A DNA stretch of 64,000 nucleotides, from contig JAXMFB010000021.1 in assembly GCA_046347945.1 (NCBI GenBank), positions 1-64,000 on the forward strand, given 5' to 3'. Below are positions 17,888 through 28,177 of the stretch, piece by piece. Position 1 is the stretch's first letter. Each line of letters opens with the position of its first letter. The position numbers and the translations under genes were made by a program. Source of the DNA: Zeimonas sp046347945. Lineage in GTDB: Bacteria > Pseudomonadota > Gammaproteobacteria > Burkholderiales > Burkholderiaceae_E. A model generated the notes under the pieces. The model was not told the DNA's origin and made no database searches. It was given only the letters and a program-made list of their open reading frames with translations.

Positions 17888-18973
17888 TCACAAGGACTGG
17901 CGCAGCGCCTCGACCAGCAGCCGGTTCTCGTCGGGGGTCCCGACCGTCAGCCGAAGGCAGTTGCGCAGCGATTCGTGCATTCTACCGACGTCCTTGACCA
18001 GGACGCCGCGGGCGCGCAGCCGCTCGAAGGTCGCCGGGCCGTCGGGCACGCGCACCAGCAGGAAATTGGCGCGCGAGGGGAACACCGCCGCGCCGGGCAG
18101 GCCGCCGAGCAGCGCGCCCAGCGACCGTGCGAGCGCTTCCCGGTCGGCGCGCAGCCGCGCCGCTTGCGCCTCGAGCACGTCCAGGTGGTCGATCGCGAAG
18201 CGCGCCGCGGCCTCGGTCAGCACGTTGACGTTGTAGGGCGGCCGCACCTTGTCGAGTTCGGCGAGCCAGGGCCCGGACGCGCTCAGGTAGCCCAGCCGCA
18301 GGCCGGCCAGGCCGAGCTTGGAGACGGTGCGCAGGACCATCAGGTTCGGGTACTGCGGCAGGCGCGGCATCCAGGTGTCGACCGCGAAGGGCTGGTAGGC
18401 CTCGTCGATCACCACCAGCCCGGGCGCCGCGTCGAGCACCCGCCCGACTGCCGCCTCGTCGAAGCAGTTGCCGGTCGGGTTGTTCGGCCAGGAGAGCCAC
18501 ACGATCGCCGGGCGATGCGCTTCGATCGCGGCGAGCATGCCGGGCAGGTCGAGCGAGAAGTCGGCGGCCAGCGGCACGCCGACGAAACGGCTGCCGGCGA
18601 GCCGCGCCGACATCTCGTACATGACGAACGACGGCCACGGCGACAGGTGAACGGCCCCGGGCCGCGCGGTGGCCACCGTGAGCAGCGTGATCAGTTCATC
18701 GGAGCCGTTGCCGAGCAGCACGTCGTGGCCGGCAGGCACGCCGAACCGCTCGCGGATCGCCTGCCTGAGCTCGCGGTAGTCCGGCGCCGGGTAGCGGTTG
18801 ATCGCGACGTCGGCGAGCCGGCGTGCCAGCTCGGCGCGCAACGGCTCGTCGAACCGGTACGGATTCTCCATCGCGTCGAGCTTGACCAGCCCCACGGCGT
18901 CGGGGACGTGGTAGGCCTTCATGGCTAGGATGTCGGCCCGCAGCAGCTCGGCCGGTGCCAGGCGGGCGCTCAC
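17888..18973 (-). CDS. hisC: HisC, histidinol-phosphate aminotransferase
   Basis: 361 residues, fold-type I PLP enzyme. The PLP lysine is K219 in RTVSKLGLAGLRLGY, the substrate/PLP contacts are in WPNNPTGNCF and VIDEAYQPF, and an N-terminal MENPYRFDEP matches the family's NENP-like motif. It transfers an amino group from glutamate to imidazole acetol phosphate. GTG start overlapping the hisD stop by four bases. Confidence 0.96.
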   Translation of the reverse strand: MSARLAPAELLRADILAMKAYHVPDAVGLVKLDAMENPYRFDEPLRAELARRLADVAINRYPAPDYRELRQAIRERFGVPAGHDVLLGNGSDELITLLTVATARPGAVHLSPWPSFVMYEMSARLAGSRFVGVPLAADFSLDLPGMLAAIEAHRPAIVWLSWPNNPTGNCFDEAAVGRVLDAAPGLVVIDEAYQPFAVDTWMPRLPQYPNLMVLRTVSKLGLAGLRLGYLSASGPWLAELDKVRPPYNVNVLTEAAARFAIDHLDVLEAQAARLRADREALARSLGALLGGLPGAAVFPSRANFLLVRVPDGPATFERLRARGVLVKDVGRMHESLRNCLRLTVGTPDENRLLVEALRQSL

Positions 18974-20298
18974 GACGGCTCGTCCGCTTTGCCCTCCAGG
19001 CGCATCTCGGCGCTGCGCGCGTGCGCCTCGAGCCCCTCGCCGCGCGCCAGCGTCGCGGCGATGCGGCCCAGCGTGCGCGCGCCCGCCGCCGACACCTCGA
19101 TGATGCTCGTGCGCTTCTGGAAATCGTAGACGCCCAGTGGCGACGAGAAGCGCGCGGTGCGCATCGTCGGCAGCACGTGATTCGGCCCGGCGCAATAGTC
19201 GCCGATCGACTCGGACGACCAGGGCCCGAGGAACATCGCACCGGCGTGGCGGATGCGCGCCGCCCATTTCGGCGCGTCGGCGGCCGAGATCTCGAGGTGC
19301 TCGGCGGCGATCCGGTTCGCGATGCCGCAGGCCTCGTCCATGCTGCGCACGACGACGAGCGCGCCGCGGTCGGCCAGCGAGCGGGCGATCACCTCGCGGC
19401 GCCGCATCGTCGGCAGCAACCTGGCGATCGAGGCCGCCACCCGGTCGGCGAAGCCGGCGTCGGGCGTGAGCAGGATCGACTGCGCCATCTCGTCGTGCTC
19501 GGCCTGCGAGAACAGGTCCATCGCGACCCAGTCCGGGTCGGTCGTGCCGTCGCACAGCACCAGGATCTCGCTGGGCCCGGCGATCATGTCGATGCCGACG
19601 GTGCCGAACACGCGGCGCTTGGCCTCGGCGACATAGGCGTTGCCGGGCCCGACGATCTTGTCGACCGCCGGCACGGTGGCCGTGCCGTAGGCGAGCGCCG
19701 CCACCGCCTGCGCGCCGCCGATCGTGAAGACACGGTCGACCCCCGCGATGCAGGCAGCGGCCAGCACCAGCGGGTTGCGCACCCCACCCGGCGTGGGGAC
19801 GACCATCACGAGTTCGGGGACGCCCGCGACGCGGGCCGGCAGCGCGTTCATCAGCACCGACGACGGATAGGCCGCCTTCCCGCCGGGCACGTAGAGCCCG
19901 ACCCGGTCGAGCGGCGTGATCTGCTGGCCGAGCCGGGTGCCGTCGGCCTCGGTGTACGACCACGACTTCGCCAGCTGGTGCGAGTGGTAGGTGCGCACGC
20001 GCTCGGCGGCCGCGTGCAGCGCATCGCGCTCGGCAGCGTCCAGCGAATCGAGCGCAGCCCGCAGCTCGGCCCCGGGCAATTCGAGGGCCGCGGCATCGGC
20101 CACGTCGACACGGTCGAAGCGCCGCGTGTACTCGATCAGGGCCTCGTCGCCCCGGCGTCGCACCTCGCGAAGGATCTCGGCGACGGCGCGCTCGACCGCG
20201 CCGTCCTGCATCGGCTCGTAGGCGAGCAGCGCGGCGAGCCGCCGGTCGAAATCGGCGGCGCGGCTGTCCAGCCGCGTGATCGGCACGCCGGCGCTCAT
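18970..20298 (-). CDS. hisD: HisD, histidinol dehydrogenase
   Basis: 442 residues. Zinc and catalytic residues are present in the conserved block SQAEHDEMAQSILLT, and further on in EHLEI and YCAGPNHVLPT. It oxidises histidinol twice with NAD+ to give histidine. The ATG at 20298 overlaps the hisG stop (ATGA), so G, D and C are translationally chained. Confidence 0.96.
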   Translation of the reverse strand: MSAGVPITRLDSRAADFDRRLAALLAYEPMQDGAVERAVAEILREVRRRGDEALIEYTRRFDRVDVADAAALELPGAELRAALDSLDAAERDALHAAAERVRTYHSHQLAKSWSYTEADGTRLGQQITPLDRVGLYVPGGKAAYPSSVLMNALPARVAGVPELVMVVPTPGGVRNPLVLAAACIAGVDRVFTIGGAQAVAALAYGTATVPAVDKIVGPGNAYVAEAKRRVFGTVGIDMIAGPSEILVLCDGTTDPDWVAMDLFSQAEHDEMAQSILLTPDAGFADRVAASIARLLPTMRRREVIARSLADRGALVVVRSMDEACGIANRIAAEHLEISAADAPKWAARIRHAGAMFLGPWSSESIGDYCAGPNHVLPTMRTARFSSPLGVYDFQKRTSIIEVSAAGARTLGRIAATLARGEGLEAHARSAEMRLEGKADEPS

Positions 20299-20939
20299 CG
20301 CCCGCCCCCCGCCGCCCGGCCGAGCGCCGCCACCAGCGGCTCGAGCTGCGCCGACCTCGTCTTCAGCGACGCCTGGTTGACGATCAGCCGCGACGAGATC
20401 TGCATGATCTCCTCGACCTCGACCAGGTGGTTCGCGCGCAGCGTGCTGCCCGTGCTCACCAGATCGACGATCGCGTCGGCCAGGCCGACCAGCGGCGCGA
20501 GTTCCATCGAGCCGTAGAGCTTGATCAGGTCGACGTGCACGCCCTTGGCCGCGAAGTGCTCGCGCGCGACCTGCACGTACTTGGTGGCGATGCGCAGGCG
20601 CGCGCCGCGCCGCACCGCGTTGGCGTAATCGAAGCCGTCCGGCGCGGCCACGCACATCCGGCAGCGCGCGATGCCGAGGTCGACCGGCTGGTACAGGCCC
20701 TCGCCGCCGTGCTCGAGCAGCACGTCCTTGCCGGCCACGCCGAGGTCGGCCGCGCCGTACTGGACGTAGGTCGGCACGTCGGAGGCGCGCACGATGATCA
20801 GCCGCAGGCCCGGATCGCCGGTAGGCAGGATCAGCTTGCGCGAAGCCGCGATCGACGCGTCGACCGGGATGCCGGCGGCCGCGAGCAGCGGCAGCGTTTC
20901 ATCGAAGATGCGACCCTTCGACAGGGCGAGCGTTATCAC
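20295..20939 (-). CDS. hisG: HisG, ATP phosphoribosyltransferase, short form
   Basis: 214 residues, the short HisG type lacking the C-terminal histidine-binding domain. Short HisG needs the regulatory partner HisZ, not present in this window. It starts VITLALSKGRIFDETLPLL; the PRPP loop is LVSTGSTLRANHL. I chose the GTG at 20939 because GGAG lies eight bases upstream and the protein then begins as in relatives. An ATG at 20999 would add 20 unlike residues and reach the repeat region. First gene of the his operon; its promoter must lie in or before the 800-bp repeat-filled spacer. Confidence 0.94.
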   Translation of the reverse strand: MITLALSKGRIFDETLPLLAAAGIPVDASIAASRKLILPTGDPGLRLIIVRASDVPTYVQYGAADLGVAGKDVLLEHGGEGLYQPVDLGIARCRMCVAAPDGFDYANAVRRGARLRIATKYVQVAREHFAAKGVHVDLIKLYGSMELAPLVGLADAIVDLVSTGSTLRANHLVEVEEIMQISSRLIVNQASLKTRSAQLEPLVAALGRAAGGGR

Positions 20940-21000
20940 GTCAGTGGCTCCAGCGTGCGTTGCACGAGCTGCGACGCCCGGCGTACGGAAGGTTTGCATG

Positions 21001-21241
21001 GGCAAAGGCGTGGGCCGTGCGCCGCGGGCGCGCCGAGTGCTTGCCCCCGCTTCGCGGGGGTGCCCTGCGATGCTCGCCGCACCGGCTGGCGCGGCGAAAC
21101 TCGCTACGCTCGCTGCGCGAGCTCCGCTCGAACAATCGCCGCGAGCATGATGAACGATGCGCGCTGCGCGCGCCGCCGGTGCTGCTGCGCTTCTCGGCTG
21201 CGCACAAGGCGCGCCCGCGGCGCACGGCCCACGCCTTTGCC
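21001..21241. repeat. Inverted repeat A: 34-bp perfect arms around a 173-bp loop
   Basis: Bases 21001-21034 are the exact reverse complement of 21208-21241. Pairing continues inward after two mismatches (GTGC at 21037-21040 with GCAC at 21202-21205), and again GCACCGGC at 21079-21086 with GCCGGTGC at 21175-21182. The loop also holds a small perfect hairpin at 21044-21060 (CCCCCGC-TTC-GCGGGGG) and one copy of the shared repeat unit. Confidence 0.95.
21090..21198 (+). repeat. Shared repeat unit, copy 1 (in loop A)
   Basis: A unit of about 109 bp. Its first 56 bp (21090-21145) match copy 2 at 53 of 56 positions in inverted orientation; the rest matches patchily, about 84 percent overall by hand alignment. 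The core reads GCGGCGAAACTCGCTACGCT and continues to the CTCGCTGCGCGAG palindrome. It is G+C-rich and non-coding. Confidence 0.9.
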
Positions 21242-21345
21242 GATACCGTCGTTGTGCTCGCGAGCACCGCCGAGACGCTGATCACGATCCACGCGGTCTT
21301 CGCTCCGAGCACCCCGGACGCTTTCAGAGCGGCGGGGGGCGGCGG

Positions 21346-21689
21346 GCCGGGGCGCGGCCGGCGCGCCCGCTTCGGGGGCGGGCTCTGGGGGCGCGAGTCA
21401 GGGGCAGCGGGGCCCGATCGGCGCGGCGATGTCGGCGGCGCCGAGCAGCGCAGCCTCGGGGTCGGCGCGCGAAGCGCGCTTCGTACTTCTGACTCGCGGC
21501 GACTGTCTGAGCGGAGCTCGCGCAGCGAGCGTAGCGAGTTTCGCCGCGCGACCCCGAGGCGAGCAGCGCCGGGCAGTCGGTGCGAAGCACCGACCGCCGT
21601 CGTCATCGCCGCGCCGATCGGGCCCCGCTGCCCCTGACTCGCGCCCCCAGAGCCCGCCCCCGAAGCGGGCGCGCCGGCCGCGCCCCGGC
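21346..21689. repeat. Inverted repeat B: 86-bp perfect arms around a 172-bp loop
   Basis: I compared 21346-21431 base by base with the reverse complement of 21604-21689: all 86 positions match. The arms extend outward another 15 bp with three mismatches (from about 21331 and to about 21704). The loop (21432-21603) carries the second, inverted copy of the shared repeat unit. The total hairpin is 344 bp. No terminal target duplication or transposase was seen. Confidence 0.97.
21440..21548 (-). repeat. Shared repeat unit, copy 2 (in loop B, inverted)
   Basis: Reverse-complement partner of copy 1. The best-conserved part is 21493-21548. The differences from copy 1 in that part are three transitions. 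Because the two copies are inverted, they could pair with each other as an alternative to the A and B hairpins. Confidence 0.9.
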
Positions 21690-21739
21690 TCGCCGCCGCC
21701 TGCCGCGACGCGCCGACACCGGAAGTGGGAAGCATCATC

Positions 21740-22999
<1,260 letters not shown>

Positions 23000-23060
23000 G
23001 AATGTATCCGGCCTCCCCCGGCGATGGCTGCCGCGCGCGTCGCGGGCCCCGCCGGGGCCT

Positions 23061-23306
23061 TCATGCGCCGCCGCGGTCCGCGAACTCTTCGGGCGTCAGC
23101 GTGTTCATCGACAACGCGTGCACCTCCTCGCGCATGCGGTCGCCGAGCGCCGCATAGACGATCTGGTGGCGCTGCACGAGTCGCTTGCCCTCGAACAGTT
23201 TCGAGACGATCAGTGCCTCGAAGTGCCGTCCGTCGCCGCTGACCTCGAGATGCTCGCAATCGAGCCCGTCGGCGATGAACTTGCGGAGATTCTCGGGAGT
23301 GACCAT
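23061..23306 (-). CDS. ibaG: BolA-family protein (IbaG-like)
   Basis: 81 residues, BolA/KH-like fold with conserved His in RHQIVYAALGDRM. The segment VSGDGRHFEALIVSKLFEG is close to the IbaG type, which lies beside murA and the mla genes in many proteobacteria. BolA-type proteins bind a 2Fe-2S cluster together with a monothiol glutaredoxin; IbaG is acid-induced in E. coli. Confidence 0.92.
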   Translation of the reverse strand: MVTPENLRKFIADGLDCEHLEVSGDGRHFEALIVSKLFEGKRLVQRHQIVYAALGDRMREEVHALSMNTLTPEEFADRGGA

Positions 23307-23364
23307 GGCGCAATCCGGGCGAAACGATGTCGGTTGGAGGATGGATCGGCGGCGGCGGGCCGCT

Positions 23365-24159
23365 TCAGTGCCGCAGGCGGTAACCGCTCGCCAGCAGCCG
23401 CAGCGCGATCGCGCAGACGGCGGCGAGCGTGGCGGCGACGACTGCGAAGCTCGTTGCCGGCGGGACGTCGGACACCCCGAAGAAGCCGTAGCGGAACCCG
23501 TCGACCATGTAGAAGAACGGGTTCAGGTGCGACAGCGTCTGCCAGAAACCGGGCAGCGACTTCACCGAATAGAACACGCCGGACAGGAACGTGAGCGGCA
23601 TGATGATGAAGTTCTGGAAGGCCGCGATCTGGTCGAACTTTTCGGCCCAGATCCCCGCGATCAGGCCCATTGTACCGAGAATCGCGCTGCCCAGCAGCGC
23701 GAAGGCGAGGATCCAGGCCGGCGCCGCGAACGACAGATGCGCGAACCACGCGGTGACGAAGAACACGCCCGCGCCGACCGCCATGCCGCGCAACATCGAG
23801 GCGAGCACGTAGGCCGCGTACATCTCGCGGTGCGACAGCGGCGCGAGCAGCAGGAACACGATGTTGCCGGTGATCTTGCTCTGGATCAGCGACGACGAGC
23901 TGTTGGCGAACGCGTTCTGCAGCACCGACATCATCACCAGGCCAGGCAGCAGGAACGACGTGTAACGCACCCCCTCGAACACCTGGACGCGGTCTTCGAG
24001 CACGTGGGAGAAGATCAGCAGGTAGAGCATGGCGGTGAGCACCGGTGCCGCGATCGTCTGCACGCCCACCTTGACGAAGCGCAGCACCTCCTTGTGCAGC
24101 AGCGTCGCGAAGCCCTGCACCGAGAACGCAGCGTCGGGAGGCTCGCGAACCGGGTCCAT
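23365..24159 (-). CDS. ABC-2 type permease (YadH-like)
   Basis: 264 residues with six membrane helices and the ABC-2 signature region ending in LNPFFYMVDGFRYGFFGVSD. It directly follows its ATPase (stop of the ATPase at 24160, start here 24159), so the two form one exporter, similar to E. coli YadG/YadH whose substrate is unknown. The pair sits between the mla operon and ibaG-murA in one long minus-strand block. Confidence 0.9.
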   Translation of the reverse strand: MDPVREPPDAAFSVQGFATLLHKEVLRFVKVGVQTIAAPVLTAMLYLLIFSHVLEDRVQVFEGVRYTSFLLPGLVMMSVLQNAFANSSSSLIQSKITGNIVFLLLAPLSHREMYAAYVLASMLRGMAVGAGVFFVTAWFAHLSFAAPAWILAFALLGSAILGTMGLIAGIWAEKFDQIAAFQNFIIMPLTFLSGVFYSVKSLPGFWQTLSHLNPFFYMVDGFRYGFFGVSDVPPATSFAVVAATLAAVCAIALRLLASGYRLRH

Positions 24160-25085
<926 letters not shown>

Positions 25086-25089
<4 letters not shown>

Positions 25090-25457
25090 CGGGCGTGGTG
25101 GGTCGAGGGCGTGCCCTGCGCGTCGCGCTCGTCGAACAGCATGTGCTCGACGCCGTACAGGCCCGAGAGCTTGTGCAGGTTGGCCGAGGCCCCGACGAAC
25201 GTGCAGCGGCGGCCGGCGGCCGAGGCACGCCTCGACAACTCGAGCAGCACGCCGATCAGCGACGAGTCGAAATGCCCGCACGCGGACAGGTCGTACAGCG
25301 GCCGCGCGGCTTCGAGCGCCGGAAGCGCCTGGGACAGGGCGGCCCGCGCAGTGGCGAAGGTGACCTCGGGCGGCAGCGCCAGCGCGCCCGCGGCTCGCAG
25401 GCGATCGGCGGGGGGCGGGGCCGCGGGCCGCGCACCCGCTGGTCGCTCGGCGCTCAC
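25086..25457 (-). CDS. mlaB: MlaB-like STAS-domain protein
   Basis: 123 residues. A STAS domain with the motif LSACGHFDSSLIGVLLELS holds the Ser pair found at the conserved phospho-site position. MlaB binds the MlaF ATPase and is needed for a stable MlaFEDB complex. GTG start overlapping the mlaC stop (GTGA). The first 28 residues are Pro/Ala-rich and probably disordered. Confidence 0.85.
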
Positions 25458-26074
25458 GTCTTGCCGCTCGCGGCAGGCTGGCGGTTCTTCTCGCTCAGGC
25501 TCCTGATCAGCCCTTCGATGCCGCCGGCGCTGACCTCCTGCGCGAACTGCGTGCGGTAGGTCTCGACCAGCCAGACGCCCAGCACGTTGACGTCGTAGAT
25601 CTTCCAGCCATCCGCCGCCTTCATCATCCGGTAGTCGAGCTGGATCGGCTCTCCTCGCGGCTGCAGGACTTCGCTGCGCACGATCACGTCGGTGTCCTGC
25701 GGATTGGCGCGCAACGGTCGCATCCGCACCTTCTGGTCGGCGACCGACGACAGCGCCCCGGAATACGTGCGGATCAGCAGCGCGCGGAACTCGGCCATCA
25801 GCTGCTTCTGCTGGTCGGGCGTCGCGCTGCGCCAGTTGCGGCCGACCGACAACGCGGTCATGCGCCTGAAGTCGACGTGCGGCATCACGGTCGAGTCGAC
25901 CAGCTCGTTGAGCTTCTTCGGGTCGCCGGCCTGTAGCGCCGTGTCGGACTTGATGCGCTCGAGGATCTCGTTGCTGAGCCGCTCGATCAGCTTGTCCGGC
26001 GCCTCCGGCGCCGCGGCAGCCACCGGCAGCGCGAGCAGCAGCCCGAGGCAGAGCAACAGCAGTTTCTTCATCAT
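25454..26074 (-). CDS. mlaC: MlaC, periplasmic phospholipid carrier
   Basis: 206 residues with a cleavable signal (MMKKLLLLCLGLLLALPVAA). The mature part is the NTF2-like lipid-binding fold with VMPHVDFRRMTALSVGRNW and the C-terminal VLGVWLVETYRTQFAQEV. It ferries phospholipids between outer-membrane MlaA and inner-membrane MlaFEDB. Its first ATG overlaps the mlaA stop by four bases. Confidence 0.94.
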   Translation of the reverse strand: MMKKLLLLCLGLLLALPVAAAAPEAPDKLIERLSNEILERIKSDTALQAGDPKKLNELVDSTVMPHVDFRRMTALSVGRNWRSATPDQQKQLMAEFRALLIRTYSGALSSVADQKVRMRPLRANPQDTDVIVRSEVLQPRGEPIQLDYRMMKAADGWKIYDVNVLGVWLVETYRTQFAQEVSAGGIEGLIRSLSEKNRQPAASGKT

Positions 26075-26886
26075 CGTCGGTTCCCGCTCGGTTGGGGGGC
26101 GGACGACGGGGCAGGCGGCGTCCCGGGGGGCGCCGCCGGCGCCTCGGGGTCGTCCGCCGGGTCGTAGGCCGGCGCGCCCTCTTCCGACGGCGGCGGATTG
26201 CCGTCGTAGACCTGGCTGCGGCGGCGCTGCAGGTACCCGTCGCGAATGAACGAATAGCGGTCGAGCGCCGCGCCCTCGACCAGGCGCTCGGCGCGCAGCA
26301 ACTGGGCGCGCGTATCGATCGTGCGCAGCAGGTACGCGTTGTTGCGCTGGCCGGCGGAATCGATCGCGAGGACGAGATCGCCCTGTGCGTCGACGATCCG
26401 CGCGGGCCCATCGCGCAGGCTCGAGGGGCCGAGCAGCGGCAGCACCAGGTACGGCCCTGCCGGAACGCCCCACACCCCCAGCGTCTGGCCGAAGTCCTCG
26501 TGGTGCTTCTCGAAACCGGCCGGCGTGGCGATGTCGGCCAGGCCCGCCAGGCCGAGCGTCGAGTTCAGCACGAAGCGCGAGAGATCGGAGATCGCCTCGA
26601 CCGGCTTGCCCTGCAGCAGCTGGTTCACCGCCGTCCAGAGGTCGGCCACGTTGCCGAACACGCTGCCGATCGCGATTCGAAGGTTTTCGGGAATGTAGTC
26701 CTGGTAGCCCTGCGCGACGGGCTTGAGCACCGCTCGATCGACCGCATCGTTGAACTGGTAGACCGCGCGGTTCATCGGCTCGAGCGGGTCGCGCGCGGCC
26801 GAGGGGCTGCCAGCCGTCGCGCAGCCGCCGAGCAGCCACGCAGGCGCAAGCCAGGCGGCGAAGACGAACGTGCCGTACCTGCTCAC
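26071..26886 (-). CDS. mlaA: MlaA (VacJ), outer-membrane lipoprotein
   Basis: 271 residues. Lipobox LLGGC (Cys22) follows a short hydrophobic signal. The core contains DPLEPMNRAVYQFNDAVDR, NLRIAIGSVFGN and FGQTLGVWGVPAGPYLVLPL, all typical of VacJ. The last 60 residues are an acidic Pro/Ala tail beyond the usual family end. It removes mislocalised phospholipids from the outer leaflet. Unlike in E. coli, it is inside the mla operon, between mlaD and mlaC. Confidence 0.95.
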   Translation of the reverse strand: MSRYGTFVFAAWLAPAWLLGGCATAGSPSAARDPLEPMNRAVYQFNDAVDRAVLKPVAQGYQDYIPENLRIAIGSVFGNVADLWTAVNQLLQGKPVEAISDLSRFVLNSTLGLAGLADIATPAGFEKHHEDFGQTLGVWGVPAGPYLVLPLLGPSSLRDGPARIVDAQGDLVLAIDSAGQRNNAYLLRTIDTRAQLLRAERLVEGAALDRYSFIRDGYLQRRRSQVYDGNPPPSEEGAPAYDPADDPEAPAAPPGTPPAPSSAPQPSGNRR

Positions 26887-27353
26887 TTGTTCGGCCCCTC
26901 GGCGGCCTTGCCGTACAGGAACTGTCCGATCAGGCTCTCGAGCACGACGGCCGACTGCGTCATCGTGATGCGGTCGCCGCTGGCGAGCATTTCGGTGTCG
27001 CCGCCCGGATCAAGGCCAATGTACTGCTCGCCGAGCAACCCCGAGGTGAGGATCTTCGCCGACGAGTCCTTCGGAAACCTGTAGCGCTGGTCGAGCGCCA
27101 GCACGACTTCCGCCTGGTAGGCCTGGTCGTCGAAGCGGATCGCCGCGACGCGTCCGACGACGACCCCGGCGCTGCGCACCGCGGCGCGCGGCTTGAGGCC
27201 CCCGATGTTGTCGAACCGGGCCGTGGTCTCGTACGTGGGACCCAGGCCGACCGCGCTGCTCATGTTGCCGGCGCGCAATGCCAGGAACACCAGCGCGCCG
27301 AAGCCGAGCAGCACGAACAACCCGACCAGAAGGTCGACTCCCGTGCGTTTCAT
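26883..27353 (-). CDS. mlaD: MlaD, inner-membrane MCE-domain protein
   Basis: 156 residues: one N-terminal membrane helix (VDLLVGLFVLLGFGALVFLA) and a single MCE domain with FDNIGGLKPRAAVRSAGVVV. The hexameric ring forms the hydrophobic channel over MlaE. It ends in the Mla-type IGQFLYGKAAEGPNK. Start at 27353, 44 bp after mlaE. Confidence 0.95.
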   Translation of the reverse strand: MKRTGVDLLVGLFVLLGFGALVFLALRAGNMSSAVGLGPTYETTARFDNIGGLKPRAAVRSAGVVVGRVAAIRFDDQAYQAEVVLALDQRYRFPKDSSAKILTSGLLGEQYIGLDPGGDTEMLASGDRITMTQSAVVLESLIGQFLYGKAAEGPNK

Positions 27354-27397
27354 CGAGAACTCTCCATGTCCTTGTACCCGCCCGCCGCGACGACCGT

Positions 27398-28177
27398 TCA
27401 GTTGGTGTTGAACATCAGCGCGGTCATGATGAAATCCAGCCCGAGGATCGCCAGCGAGGCGGCGACCACGGTGGTGGTGGTCGCGCGCGCGACCCCTTCG
27501 GGCGTCGGTTGCGCGTTGTAGCCGACGAAGAGCGCGACGTAGGCAACCGTGAAGCCGAACACCACGCTCTTCACCACCCCGTTGCCGACGTCGTCGAGCC
27601 AGTCGACGCCGCTCTGCATCTGGGACCAGAACGAGCCGGCGTCCACGCCGATCATCGCGACGCCCACCAGGTAGCCGCCGAGCACGCCGAGCGCCGAGAA
27701 CAGCGCCGCGAGCAGCGGCATCGAGAATACCGCGGCCGCGAAGCGGGGCGCGAGCACCCGCGCCACCGGGTCGACGGCCATCATCTCCATCGCGTCGATC
27801 TGCTCGCCCGCCTTCATCAGCCCGACCTCGGCGGTCAGCGAGGTGCCCGCGCGACCGGCGAACAGCAACGCCGTCACGACGGGCCCGAGTTCGCGCACCA
27901 GCGACAGCGTGACCAGCACGCCCAGCGCCTCCTCGGAGCCGTAGCGTCGCAGCGTGTAGTACCCCTGCAGGCCGAGCACGAAGCCGATCAGGAGCCCCGA
28001 TACGAGAATGATCGACAGCGAATAGTTGCCGATGAAGTGCACCTGGTCGATCACCAGCCGTGGCCTGCGCAACGCCGCCACGCCCAGCCAGCACAGGTGC
28101 ACGAAGAAGCGCGCGCCCTTGCCGACCGAGGCGACGAATTCGACCAGCCACTGCAGCGGAAGCAGCAGCGCGCGCAT
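27398..28177 (-). CDS. mlaE: MlaE, phospholipid ABC permease
   Basis: 259 residues, five to six membrane helices, with the permease motif LVRELGPVVTALLFAGRAGT and AEVGLMKAGEQIDAMEMMAV (EQIDA contacts the ATPase). Start and mlaF stop share one base (TGATG). Central membrane part of the MlaFEDB lipid transporter. Confidence 0.96.
   Translation of the reverse strand: MRALLLPLQWLVEFVASVGKGARFFVHLCWLGVAALRRPRLVIDQVHFIGNYSLSIILVSGLLIGFVLGLQGYYTLRRYGSEEALGVLVTLSLVRELGPVVTALLFAGRAGTSLTAEVGLMKAGEQIDAMEMMAVDPVARVLAPRFAAAVFSMPLLAALFSALGVLGGYLVGVAMIGVDAGSFWSQMQSGVDWLDDVGNGVVKSVVFGFTVAYVALFVGYNAQPTPEGVARATTTTVVAASLAILGLDFIMTALMFNTN

Larger units (their letters stand above)
20940..21739. other. 800-bp gene-free spacer built of inverted repeats
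   Basis: No gene is supported here. Both strands hold long open frames (plus 20,960-21,637; minus 20,941-21,738), but their translations are Arg/Ser/Ala-rich, unlike any protein I know, and mirror each other because of the inverted repeats. The stretch separates murA from hisG, which lie close together in many relatives. It contains two inverted-repeat systems and a shared unit, listed separately. Direct promoter elements for hisG could not be recognised. Confidence 0.85.

Noticed and set aside
17841..17891. Longer HisB from the GTG overlapping hisC
   Set aside because: The 17 extra residues are unlike HisB; the ATG at 17840 starts exactly as in the family, though coupling cannot be excluded.
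20941..21738. Possible proteins in the repeat block on both strands
   Set aside because: Their Arg/Ser/Ala-rich translations mirror each other because of the inverted repeats, and no start has a convincing ribosome site.
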